In this document: in pieces, positions 22,765 through 29,774 of the stretch
Numbering within the stretch: the first letter of the stretch is position 1
How the letters are laid out: every line of letters starts with the position of its first letter
DNA from: Bacillota bacterium
GTDB lineage: Bacteria; Bacillota; Clostridia; Lachnospirales; Cellulosilyticaceae
Assembly (NCBI GenBank): GCA_023412455.1
Contig: JAEYNQ010000160.1
Span: 1 to 29,774, forward strand
Direction of reading: 5' to 3'
Length of the DNA stretch: 29,774 nucleotides
Program-made: the position numbers and the translations under genes
The notes under the pieces: model-generated
What the model was told of the DNA's origin: nothing
Seen by the model: only the letters and a program-made list of their open reading frames with translations
The model's database searches: none

Positions 22765-24133
22765 ATTTTTGTTCGCCAATGAGATAAATAGTAGAAGAGG
22801 GACGATAAGTATCATCACCAATTTCTTCTGTGGAAACGAGAGTAGTTCCTTCATAAAGCTTACGATAAGATTTAACCTTATATCCTACAGAACCCTGTTG
22901 AAGTATCACTTTATCAGTAGGTTGAAGTTTAGAATCATAGCGATAAATCACTGGTGAAGGCAAAGTGCGATAGATATTACTATCAATCACATAATTTTTA
23001 TAAGCAAAAGAAGAATGAGAATAAAGGTTCACATACACTTTGTTAGTGTCTGTATAAGCTTCTATGTACAAAGGATAATCAAAGGTATTTTTGAACTTAT
23101 AGTCGATGCTTCCATAACTTACGGTAGCATCTAGTCCTATGGGTACATAAGTAGAAACTTTGGAGTGAGCTCGCCGTTCTAGAGAGTTAAGGCCTGCAAG
23201 TAATGTGGCATTATACAGGGTACTAGACACTTGACAGATACCACCACCTAAGCCATAGATAATTGAGCCATTAGCGATAATAGGAGCTTTTTGATACCCC
23301 TTTTCACGGGTTGTTTGGCCTACTTTTTCATTGAAACTAAACACTTCACCAGGCATAAGGCAAGTGCCATTAATGGCCTCTGCACTTAAACGGATATTCT
23401 CCGTTCGTCCATCAGGAGTGCTAGGAAAAAGCGTAAAGTAAGAAGCGATTTTTGTAGTGGCGGACTGCATATACTCTGTGGTATAGCGAGGTTTTATTTC
23501 TTCTATAGGTGCTGTAATAGAAAGATCATCAGTTATTTTTTGAGATAAAGCAGTATGAATCAGCTGAATCAGTTTCTCTTGATCTAATTTATAAGCGGTC
23601 TGACTAGGGATAACTTCTGGTTTGCCCTCTGGCCCCTTTTGAATTTTAGCGTCCCTTACTTCTGTTTCTAGGGTAGCATTTAAGTTTTTAACAAAGTCGG
23701 CAATAGCTTGCTCATCATATTCAAAGGTTAAACTATAATTTTTTGTTACCCCACGTTTAACATGCTGGTATTTTGTAAAAAAGGAATCTGATTTACCTAA
23801 TTGCAAGGCTTCATTCAAAACAGTACTTAAATTAGTGGCCTTTATAATGCGTTTAAGAGGCAATGTATGAGTATGAGGCCCTACTTGAACAAAAAGTCTT
23901 TTGTTTTGGATAGGTTCTACATAAGTACGGGTGAGATAGCTTTCAGCTTCAGCAGTCGTTCGACCAGATAGGTCTAGCTCTTCTACAGAAATATTGCTGT
24001 AAATTAAAGAGTCCCATTTTTTCACAACAGGACTCATTTCATTAAATAAAACAAGAGTAAAGGCAGAAAAATATAAGAAAGTTTGTAAAGCTAATAGTGT
24101 AAATATTTGTTTTGCAGAGAATGTTTTATGCAT
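22763..24133 (-). CDS. VanW / YoaR-like cell-wall protein
   Basis: 456 residues. A short basic start and one hydrophobic segment (about 10-31) anchor the protein, with the rest outside. A YoaR-type putative peptidoglycan-binding region (about 45-225) is followed by a VanW domain (about 230-365) with LMPGEVFSFNEKVG, GYQKAPII and the hallmark GLGGGICQVSSTLYNA. The C-terminal 60 residues resemble a G5-like beta module. VanW proteins occur in some vancomycin resistance clusters but most, like this one, are housekeeping surface proteins of unknown activity; no van genes are present here. It is last in a minus-strand unit, 21 bases after the coiled-coil gene. Confidence 0.9.
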   Translation of the reverse strand: MHKTFSAKQIFTLLALQTFLYFSAFTLVLFNEMSPVVKKWDSLIYSNISVEELDLSGRTTAEAESYLTRTYVEPIQNKRLFVQVGPHTHTLPLKRIIKATNLSTVLNEALQLGKSDSFFTKYQHVKRGVTKNYSLTFEYDEQAIADFVKNLNATLETEVRDAKIQKGPEGKPEVIPSQTAYKLDQEKLIQLIHTALSQKITDDLSITAPIEEIKPRYTTEYMQSATTKIASYFTLFPSTPDGRTENIRLSAEAINGTCLMPGEVFSFNEKVGQTTREKGYQKAPIIANGSIIYGLGGGICQVSSTLYNATLLAGLNSLERRAHSKVSTYVPIGLDATVSYGSIDYKFKNTFDYPLYIEAYTDTNKVYVNLYSHSSFAYKNYVIDSNIYRTLPSPVIYRYDSKLQPTDKVILQQGSVGYKVKSYRKLYEGTTLVSTEEIGDDTYRPSSTIYLIGEQK

Positions 24134-24154
24134 GTATTACCTCGCAAGAAAAGA

Positions 24155-24790
24155 CTATTTTTTAAAGAAACCTACAATTTTCTCAATACGATCTGTCTCA
24201 TTTTGTACCAGTTCATCTTGACTTTTAAGAAGAACTTCCTTCGCTTTGATTTTTTCCTGGAGTTGATGGATAGAAGCTGTGAGTTCAGCAATTGTAGCAC
24301 GATAGTTAGCAATTTCTTTGCTAGTACAAGTGGTATAATCCTTCATGAGTTCATGAAGAGCATTTATACGCTTTTCACCATCTTGTAAAAGAGCTTCTAG
24401 GTTAAGACGAGAAACCTGAATGATATTTTTTACTGTATGTTTGAGAACTTCTTCTGTAAGGCTATCAGGAAGGGCGGAAAGGAGATCTTCCAGCATAAAA
24501 ACTGTATCTGTAGAAGAATGAATGGTAAGATCATAGCGTCCATAAATTTCTTCTAAAGTAAGTTTGGTTGTATACTTAGCTGTAGGGGATGATGTAGAGA
24601 CTTCTTCCTTAAGAGTGACTTCTGCTGAAGGCATAGCAGGCTCTTTGGACTGTGGTGCCTCCCCTTGATTAGCTGAGACAACCTTTTCTTTAGGAGTGGA
24701 TGGCGCATCAGTTGGATGGTTTCCTGTAAGCACCTCGTCCTCTGTTTTTTCAACTAAATTGTATTTTTCTAATACAGACATGAGTTTCAC
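24155..24790 (-). CDS. Coiled-coil protein of unknown function
   Basis: 211 residues if it starts at the GTG at 24790. GAGAGG lies 9 bases before that GTG; the in-frame ATGs at 24811 and 24781 have no well-spaced binding site. Residues about 20-75 are a low-complexity Pro/Ser/Lys/Glu-rich linker, residues 80-130 a compact segment (LEEIYGRYDL), and 130-211 a long helix with heptad-like spacing (IAELTASIHQLQEKIKAKE). No signal or membrane segment is seen. I do not recognise a family. It lies between a small membrane protein and a VanW-type wall protein on the same strand, so a cell-envelope or structural role is possible but not shown. Confidence 0.72.
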   Translation of the reverse strand: MKLMSVLEKYNLVEKTEDEVLTGNHPTDAPSTPKEKVVSANQGEAPQSKEPAMPSAEVTLKEEVSTSSPTAKYTTKLTLEEIYGRYDLTIHSSTDTVFMLEDLLSALPDSLTEEVLKHTVKNIIQVSRLNLEALLQDGEKRINALHELMKDYTTCTSKEIANYRATIAELTASIHQLQEKIKAKEVLLKSQDELVQNETDRIEKIVGFFKK

Positions 24791-24829
24791 TATACCATAC
24801 CTCTCTAACATAAATTTTGTTTGATACCG

Positions 24830-25024
24830 TTATAATAAATATAAAGTAATCAGTTTGCCAGTAAGTATGCCGGATAAAAGCATACCAATACTGGGAATAA
24901 TATAATAAATTTTAGTTGTCAATTTATAGTTTCTTTTAAAAAGGAGCTTATTAATAAAAAATAACAGTGAATTAAATACAAGAAGGCCAAGTACTAATCC
25001 AGATAAACAAACAAATTTCCACAT
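24830..25024 (-). CDS. Small two-segment membrane protein
   Basis: 64 residues with two hydrophobic segments (about 4-24 and 42-63) joined by a basic loop (NKLLFKRNYKLTTK). By the positive-inside rule both ends would be outside. AAGAGGTG lies 6 bases before the ATG, and a good promoter is upstream, so this short gene is likely real. It is the first gene of the minus-strand unit leading to the coiled-coil and VanW-like genes. No family recognised. Confidence 0.68.
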   Translation of the reverse strand: MWKFVCLSGLVLGLLVFNSLLFFINKLLFKRNYKLTTKIYYIIPSIGMLLSGILTGKLITLYLL

Positions 25025-25090
25025 TGATGCACCTCTTTAAATAATAATTTAATAAAAATTAACGCACTACATTATATATCATTATATAAT

Positions 25091-25119
25091 ATTATAATAT
25101 AATATAAAATTTGTTACAA
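25091..25119 (-). promoter_or_regulatory. Promoter of the minus-strand unit ending in the VanW-like gene
   Basis: On the minus strand TTGTAA (25119-25114), 17 bases, then TATAAT (25096-25091). About 65 bases separate it from the small membrane protein start. The surrounding 25060-25130 is almost pure A+T, so other -10 like sites occur by chance. Confidence 0.55.
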
Positions 25120-25183
25120 GTTGTAGGTGAAATACTTTACAAAAATATTAAAATACTTTTACCTAAAGAGGGAAACAATATAA

Positions 25184-25225
25184 AGGCCTCTAACCTAGAA
25201 AAATTAATTTCTAAGTGAGAGGCCT
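25184..25225 (-). terminator. Terminator after the degV gene (minus strand)
   Basis: AGGCCTCT (25184-25191) and AGAGGCCT (25218-25225) pair perfectly, with an inner TAGAAA/TTTCTA stem. On the minus strand the hairpin is followed by TTTATATTG. It lies about 60 bases after the degV stop. Confidence 0.6.
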
Positions 25226-25282
25226 AGATAAGTGGAAAGATAAGACCTTAGAGCATAAATCTAAGAAAACTTACAATTTTAA

Positions 25283-26128
25283 CTAAAGGGTATAATAAGC
25301 TAGCCCAATGCTACCAGGTCCGACATGGAGACCAATTACAGGTCCAATAGCTTGAATCTGAACTTTGCAATGGAGCTGTTTTTCTAATTCGTCTGCCAAA
25401 AGTCGGCCTTCTTCAGGACAATTAATATGATGAACGATAACTTCGCCTAAGGGTGCTTCATGAATATCTTGTAGGAACTTGTGGACAATGGTATCAATGG
25501 CTTTCTTTTTTGTACGCACTTTGGTGAAAATAGTGGTTTTACCTTCTTCTACTGTTAATATAGGTTTAATTTGAAGGAGAGTACCAAGGAGTGCAGAAGC
25601 ACCACCAATGCGTCCCCCTTTTTTTAGATAATCAAGGACGTGAGGTGTAAATAAAAAACGACTATGATCACGGACAGAGGCTATATGTAGAAGGACCTCC
25701 TCCATGGTATGCCCTTTTTGCGCATAACGAGCAGCTTCTAGTACCATAAAGCCCATTTGCATGCAATTGGACGTGGAGTCAAAAATCTCTATTTCAGCTT
25801 GAGGATACTTCTCCAATAAAGTCTCTCTTATAAAGAGGGCACTTGAATAGGTACCACTCATTTGAGAAGAAAGAAAAATACCTAGGAGACTATCCCCTTG
25901 AGATACAATGTCTTCAAAACAGGTGGACAATTCTTCGAGAGAAGGTTGAGAAGAAGTGGGAAGTTGAGAAACTTTTGCCATTTCATCATAAAAGGTGCTA
26001 TGGTTTAAATCAAGTTCGCGATAACTTTTTTCATTTAAAATAACACTAAGAGAAACAACACGGATATCGTATTGTTGGATAAATTCTTGGGGAATATAAG
26101 AAGTACTATCCGTAACTATTTTAATCAT
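25283..26128 (-). CDS. DegV family fatty-acid-binding protein
   Basis: 281 residues, typical for DegV. Members bind a single fatty acid; those acting as FakB present it to the kinase FakA for phosphorylation. Visible features: IVTDSTSYIP at the N-terminus, FLSSQMSGTYSSA around residues 85-97, YLKKGGRIGGASAL near 167-180, and the closing GPVIGLHVGPGSIGLAY with its conserved His. AAAGGAG precedes the ATG. No fakA is in the window, so whether this copy works as FakB is unknown. Confidence 0.93.
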   Translation of the reverse strand: MIKIVTDSTSYIPQEFIQQYDIRVVSLSVILNEKSYRELDLNHSTFYDEMAKVSQLPTSSQPSLEELSTCFEDIVSQGDSLLGIFLSSQMSGTYSSALFIRETLLEKYPQAEIEIFDSTSNCMQMGFMVLEAARYAQKGHTMEEVLLHIASVRDHSRFLFTPHVLDYLKKGGRIGGASALLGTLLQIKPILTVEEGKTTIFTKVRTKKKAIDTIVHKFLQDIHEAPLGEVIVHHINCPEEGRLLADELEKQLHCKVQIQAIGPVIGLHVGPGSIGLAYYTL

Positions 26129-26174
26129 TTTATTTTCTCCTTTGATATAGCAAGTACCATAATAATTAGAAAGT

Positions 26175-26203
26175 ATTATACAATAAAATGCATCATTTGA
26201 TAA
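26175..26203 (-). promoter_or_regulatory. Promoter candidate for degV
   Basis: On the minus strand TTATCA (26203-26198), 17 bases, TATAAT (26180-26175), about 45 bases before the degV start. The -10 is perfect and the -35 matches four of six. Confidence 0.5.
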
Positions 26204-26389
26204 GGGGGAGTCTCTCTTTTTTTAAAAAAAGTATAACTACATCTTCCAATAGTTTTATAGGTGAAAGTGTAGATAAAATAGACGAGCTATGCTATTCTAA
26301 TAAAGAACGCATAAATATCAAGGCCTATGTGGGTAAAAGTTTATACCCATATCTAAAGGTGATACAAAAATAAATAAGGTGGTACAAGT

Positions 26390-27013
26390 ATGGATAATAT
26401 TATTATAATTGGTATAGCTGGGGGGACAGGTTCTGGTAAAACCACATTGACGCAGAAAATCAAAGAGACATTTGCGGAGCAAGTGGTTGTTCTTTCCCAT
26501 GATTATTACTATAAGGCAAATGCTCATTTACCTTTTGAGGAAAGAGTAAAGTTAAATTATGACCATCCCAATGCCTTTGATACAGACTTATTAATTGACC
26601 ATATCAAAAGACTTAAAGAGGGAGAAGCCATTTGGCACCCTGTCTATTCCTTTGTAGAGCATACCCGTTTACAAGAGACGGTAAAGATTAATCCAGCTAA
26701 AGTTATTATAGTAGAAGGCATTCTTATCTTTGACAATAAAGAGCTTTGTGATTTAATGGATATTAAGGTGTTTGTAGATACTGATGCAGATGTACGTATT
26801 ATTAGACGCTTATTAAGAGATGTAAAGGATAGAGGGAGAAATATTGACTCGGTTATTAATCAATATTTAGGAACTGTCAAACCTATGCATGAGCAATTTG
26901 TAGATCCTAGTAAAAAAAGAGCAGATATTATTATTCCAGAAGGGGGATTTAACTCTGTCGCTCTTTCCATGCTACTGGAGAGAATTCGTACGTTTATTGC
27001 AAATAGTCAATAA
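26390..27013 (+). CDS. udk: Uridine kinase
   Basis: 207 residues, standard for Udk. It phosphorylates uridine and cytidine to UMP and CMP in pyrimidine salvage. Walker A is GGTGSGKT at residues 11-18. The SHDYYYKA segment (around 36-43), NYDHPNAFD, the HPVYSFVEHTR substrate region and EGILIF (Walker B) are all as in uridine kinases, and RLLRDVKDRGR forms the lid. The ATG follows AAGGTGG. The basic-tail membrane protein begins 19 bases after the stop, so they are probably co-transcribed. Confidence 0.96.
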   Translation: MDNIIIIGIAGGTGSGKTTLTQKIKETFAEQVVVLSHDYYYKANAHLPFEERVKLNYDHPNAFDTDLLIDHIKRLKEGEAIWHPVYSFVEHTRLQETVKINPAKVIIVEGILIFDNKELCDLMDIKVFVDTDADVRIIRRLLRDVKDRGRNIDSVINQYLGTVKPMHEQFVDPSKKRADIIIPEGGFNSVALSMLLERIRTFIANSQ

Positions 27014-27032
27014 GTCAGTAAGGGGAGATTTT

Positions 27033-27674
27033 ATGAAGAAAAAGAAAAAAAAGAAGACTGTTTCCCAAGGTGGTATTCTCTTTGGCCTCGTCTTAATTCT
27101 AGGAGTTATAGCTCTTAGTGTCAGCTGGAATCAAAAACCTAAAGAGATAGCCGAAAAAGTAATGGTGAATATGCCAGTAACTGAAGATATACAGCCAAAA
27201 AGTCCTTTAGTTACACCCTCTTTAGAGCCAACACCTTCCCTTGAAGTGACAGAGAAGCAGGAATTTGACCTTTTTACTGGTAATGTAGATTCCTATGAAA
27301 AAGAGAAATCAGAGACGATTAAAGTAGAGAAAGAGACTACCTTAGAAGAAAAGTTACAAAGCATTGCAGATCACCTTTCGAAAAAGGAATTTGAGAACTT
27401 ACCTATTGTGATTGAAAAGATAGAAGAATGGGAGGGTAAGCAAATAGCTATTATCAATTTAAGAGATGACCCTTCTCAGAAAGAGGGCTTAAACTGGATG
27501 AGCTTTTTAAATGGTGGTTCCACTGGAGGAACCATTACACGTGTTACATTAGAAGAATCTTTTTTGCAAAGAGAGTATAAGGAAGCCTGGATAGATGGTA
27601 TAAAACTTGTTTATGAAGGAGAAGCTATACCTGAACTCGATCATTTTCCAGGAACAATGATTATGGAACGCTAA
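27033..27674 (+). CDS. Membrane-anchored protein of unknown function
   Basis: 213 residues from the ATG at 27033, which follows AAGGGGAG. A run of seven lysines after Met precedes one hydrophobic segment (about 13-32), so the rest is probably outside. A Pro/Ser/Thr/Glu linker (about 45-100) leads to a compact C-terminal domain (about 103-213) with conserved-looking LINLRDDPSQ-type and GGSTGGTITRVTLEESFL stretches. This end vaguely resembles GerMN-type spore and cell-wall domains, but I would not name it so. It lies between udk and a DUF503 gene. Confidence 0.78.
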   Translation: MKKKKKKKTVSQGGILFGLVLILGVIALSVSWNQKPKEIAEKVMVNMPVTEDIQPKSPLVTPSLEPTPSLEVTEKQEFDLFTGNVDSYEKEKSETIKVEKETTLEEKLQSIADHLSKKEFENLPIVIEKIEEWEGKQIAIINLRDDPSQKEGLNWMSFLNGGSTGGTITRVTLEESFLQREYKEAWIDGIKLVYEGEAIPELDHFPGTMIMER

Positions 27675-27702
27675 ATACTACCTAAAGATAGGGGTAGAGA
27701 AG

Positions 27703-27984
27703 ATGTATATAGGGACAATGAAAGTGACGTTTCGGGCACCTTGGGTCCATTCACTTAAAGAAAAGAGAATGATAGTCCAACGTTTAGTAAGTCGAACAAG
27801 AAATAAATTTAACGTATCCATTCTTGAAGTGGAAGAAATGGATGTCCATCAATGTCTTGTGCTAGGCATAGCACTTGTATCTCATTCTAGGCGTCAATTA
27901 GACAGTACACTCCATAAGGTATTGCAGTTCATAGAGGGCAGTACAGAGGCAGAATTAATAGCCAGTGAAATAGAAATTTTATAG
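27703..27984 (+). CDS. DUF503 protein, YlxP-like
   Basis: 93 residues. DUF503 proteins are short alpha/beta proteins, often near translation and ribosome maturation genes (for example between infB and rbfA in Bacillus); their activity is unknown. Visible features: N-terminal strand YIGTMKVTFRAP, SLKEKRMIVQRLVSRTRNKFNVSILEVEEMD typical of the family, and an ending strand after a long helix. It begins 28 bases after the previous gene, after GGTAGAGAAG-type purines, and appears to end this operon. Confidence 0.92.
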   Translation: MYIGTMKVTFRAPWVHSLKEKRMIVQRLVSRTRNKFNVSILEVEEMDVHQCLVLGIALVSHSRRQLDSTLHKVLQFIEGSTEAELIASEIEIL

Positions 27985-28038
27985 AGCAATAAGGGCATAT
28001 CTTTATCTTATAAGGAGAAGTCTCTTGTTGCTTCTTTT
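27985..28038 (+). terminator. Weak terminator after the DUF503 gene
   Basis: AGCAATAAG (27985-27993) pairs with CTTGTTGCT (28024-28032) with one mismatch, and TCTTTT follows. The loop is large, so this is a weak candidate, but a terminator is expected before the uvrA promoter. Confidence 0.35.
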
Positions 28039-28107
28039 AATTGGCTTACTCACTGATGAAGAAAGTAAGTTTATAAAAATAAAGTAATAAATGGAGTGAC
28101 AAGAAAT

Positions 28108-28121
28108 CGAACATATGTTTG
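28108..28121 (+). promoter_or_regulatory. LexA box (SOS operator) of uvrA
   Basis: CGAACATATGTTTG matches the Bacillus/Clostridium LexA consensus (CGAAC-N4-GTTYG), with one half site exact and the other differing at one base from a perfect palindrome. It overlaps the -35 of the uvrA promoter, where bound LexA would block polymerase. Confidence 0.85.
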
Positions 28122-28146
28122 AAATTGTAATAACATGTGTTATAAT
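28119..28146 (+). promoter_or_regulatory. Promoter of uvrA
   Basis: TTGAAA (28119-28124), 16 bases, TATAAT (28141-28146), with TGT directly before it giving an extended -10. The -35 shares three bases with the LexA box. The uvrA start is about 38 bases after the -10. Confidence 0.75.
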
Positions 28147-28183
28147 AAGTAAAAAACTTTGTAGATTTTAAGAAGGGGAAAAT

Positions 28184-29774
28184 ATGAAAAATAAGATTAT
28201 AATAAAGGGAGCAAAGGAGCACAATCTCAAAAATATTAACTTAGAGTTAGAGAGAGATCAGTTCATTGTATTTACAGGTCTAAGTGGCTCTGGGAAATCT
28301 TCTTTGGCCTTTGATACCATTTATGCAGAAGGACAACGCCGTTATGTGGAATCACTTTCCGCTTATGCTAGGCAGTTTTTAGGTCAAATGGATAAGCCGG
28401 ATGTAGAAAGTATCTCTGGTTTGTCACCAGCTATTTCTATTGATCAAAAAACAACCAGTAAAAATCCTCGTTCTACTGTAGGGACGGTAACTGAAATTTA
28501 TGATTACTTGAGACTACTTTATGCCAGAGTGGGTATTCCCCATTGCCCAAAATGTGGAAGGTCCATTCAAAAGCAAACAGTAGACCAGATGGTAGATGTA
28601 CTTATGGAATTAGAACAAGGTACTAAATTACAATTATTAGCACCTATTGTACGTGGTCGAAAAGGACTTCATGAGAAGGTTTTCGAAAATGCTAAAAAAC
28701 AAGGCTATATTCGTGCACGTATTGATGGTGAAATTTATGATTTAACAGAAGAAGAGGTTGTTCTCGATAAAAACAAAAAGCATACTATTGAGATTTTAGT
28801 AGACCGTATCGTGGTAAAGGTGGGGATTGCAAAGCGTCTCACAGATTCTATAGAAACCATTATGAAACTCACAGGTGGCTTATTGGTAGTAGATGTAGTA
28901 GGCGGTAAGGCGCTTCACTTTAGCCAGAGCTTTTCTTGTCCAGACTGTAATATTAGTCTAGATGAAATCGAACCTCGTTTTTTTTCTTTTAATAATCCTC
29001 AAGGGGCATGCCCAGCCTGTACAGGACTAGGAGAAAAGCTAGAAGTAGACCCTGAGCTAGTTATTCCAAACACCAATCTTACTTTAAGGCAAGGGGCTAT
29101 TGCTGTAACAGGGTGGGGCTCCATAGGTAATCAAGAAAGCTTTGCCTATTCCCTCTTTGAGGGGCTAATGAAAAAGTATGACTTTGATTTAGACCCGCCT
29201 TTTAAGGATTTACCCCAAAAGATACAGAATATAATCCTCTATGGTACAGGACGGGAAACGATTCAGTTTACCTTTTCAGGAGAATATGGCACAAAGAATT
29301 ATAACTATGCCTTTGAAGGCTTGTTAGCGAATACGGAAAGACGCTATAAAGAGACTAACTCCCAAGTCATGAGGGAAGAGTATGAAACGTATATGACCAG
29401 TATTCCCTGTAGTGGTTGTAGAGGAGCTAGGCTGAGGCCTGAAGCTTTAGCTGTAACCATTGGGGATAAAAATATGGATTATGTTACCCATTTATCGATT
29501 GGGGATTTGAAGCTATTTTTTGATACCCTTCAATTAAATGAAAGACAGAAAAAAATAGGCGAGCAAATATTAAAAGAGATTCATGCACGCTTGGGCTTTT
29601 TAGTGGATGTTGGATTGGATTATTTGACACTTTCTCGTTCTTCCGGAACCCTTTCTGGAGGCGAGGCACAGCGTATTCGTCTAGCCACTCAAATTGGTTC
29701 AGGGTTAGTGGGTGTGCTTTATATTTTAGATGAGCCGAGTATTGGCCTTCATCAGAGAGATAATGAACGCTTGA
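28184..29774 (+). CDS. uvrA: Excinuclease ABC subunit A (partial, runs off the window)
   Basis: The first 530 residues of about 940. UvrA is the damage-scanning ABC ATPase that loads UvrB. Visible features: first Walker A GLSGSGKSS at 32-40, ESLSAYARQFLGQMDKPDVE, the QKTTSKNPRSTVGTVTEIYD segment, zinc-type CPKC (about 122-125) and CPDC...CPAC pairs, first ABC signature LSGGEAQRIRLA at 490-501, and YILDEPSIGLHQRD (Walker B) at the window edge. The second ABC half lies beyond 29774. The ATG follows AAGGGG. Regulation by LexA is expected from the upstream box. Confidence 0.97.
   Translation, partial: MKNKIIIKGAKEHNLKNINLELERDQFIVFTGLSGSGKSSLAFDTIYAEGQRRYVESLSAYARQFLGQMDKPDVESISGLSPAISIDQKTTSKNPRSTVGTVTEIYDYLRLLYARVGIPHCPKCGRSIQKQTVDQMVDVLMELEQGTKLQLLAPIVRGRKGLHEKVFENAKKQGYIRARIDGEIYDLTEEEVVLDKNKKHTIEILVDRIVVKVGIAKRLTDSIETIMKLTGGLLVVDVVGGKALHFSQSFSCPDCNISLDEIEPRFFSFNNPQGACPACTGLGEKLEVDPELVIPNTNLTLRQGAIAVTGWGSIGNQESFAYSLFEGLMKKYDFDLDPPFKDLPQKIQNIILYGTGRETIQFTFSGEYGTKNYNYAFEGLLANTERRYKETNSQVMREEYETYMTSIPCSGCRGARLRPEALAVTIGDKNMDYVTHLSIGDLKLFFDTLQLNERQKKIGEQILKEIHARLGFLVDVGLDYLTLSRSSGTLSGGEAQRIRLATQIGSGLVGVLYILDEPSIGLHQRDNERL

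Noticed and set aside
22763..24133. VanW-like gene as evidence of vancomycin resistance
   Set aside because: No vanH, vanA/B, vanX or vanRS genes are nearby, and VanW/YoaR proteins are common housekeeping surface proteins in Clostridia.
25060..25130. AT-rich tract as a replication origin or CRISPR leader
   Set aside because: No DnaA boxes, iterons or spaced repeats; it is explained as the promoter region of the minus-strand unit.
26216..26231. Palindrome of seven T and seven A
   Set aside because: A simple homopolymer junction, expected in AT-rich intergenic DNA; no supporting structure around it.
26188..26373. 61-codon plus-strand open frame before udk
   Set aside because: No ribosome binding site before its ATG, and its start lies inside the likely degV promoter. 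The AAGGGGGAG further on has no start codon at a usable distance.

Overview
The window is AT-rich chromosomal DNA carrying mostly conserved housekeeping genes of a low-GC Gram-positive anaerobe. The signs of Clostridia (perhaps Lachnospirales or a Cellulosilyticum-like lineage; inferred from gene content, not proved) are: strong AGGAGG-type ribosome binding sites, an FMN riboswitch on a RibU riboflavin transporter, the order rho-rpmE-yqhQ-prmC-prfA, KtrAB, DUF1540 and VanW proteins, and a Bacillus/Clostridium-type LexA box. No tRNA, rRNA, insertion sequence, prophage or CRISPR array was seen.

Layout. 1-198: probable tail of an upstream gene and its terminator. 199-3330: tex, then an FMN riboswitch with terminator controlling ribU. 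3448-3891: a small secreted Cys-containing protein. 3941-5772: a short repeat cluster, a promoter, and the overlapping tsaE-tsaB-rimI operon (t6A tRNA modification plus an N-acetyltransferase), closed by a very strong hairpin. 5932-8331: a Lon-like AAA+ Ser/Lys protease. 8433-10661: an orphan acetolactate synthase regulatory subunit followed by a PAS/degenerate-GGDEF/EAL protein. 10750-15553: rho, rpmE, yqhQ-like, prmC and prfA, i.e. transcription termination, ribosomal protein L31, and release factor 1 with the enzyme that methylates it. 15735-19139: the ktrB-ktrA potassium uptake pair, then a six-TM membrane protein ending in a potassium-channel pore. 19210-20411: a ZIP metal transporter and a double DUF1540 protein. 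20742-22764: uvrB. 22763-25119 (minus strand): a three-gene unit of a small membrane protein, a coiled-coil protein and a VanW/YoaR-like cell-wall protein. 25184-26203 (minus): a DegV protein. 26390-27984: udk, a membrane-anchored unknown and a DUF503 protein. 28108-29774: a LexA box overlapping the promoter of uvrA, which runs off the window.

How the genes work together. PrmC modifies the GGQ glutamine of its neighbour RF1. TsaE and TsaB belong to the t6A complex. KtrA gates KtrB, and the adjacent channel-like protein may form the opposite, leak or efflux, arm of potassium handling. UvrA and UvrB belong to one excision-repair machine but sit about 5.5 kb apart, and only uvrA shows a recognisable SOS operator.

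The most unusual item is the protein at 17889-19139. It has a potassium-channel filter (TLGLGD) and topology, but about 210 residues of unknown fold, predicted extracellular, lie between the outer helix and the pore helix. Most of the rest is standard. I found no convincing large undescribed system.
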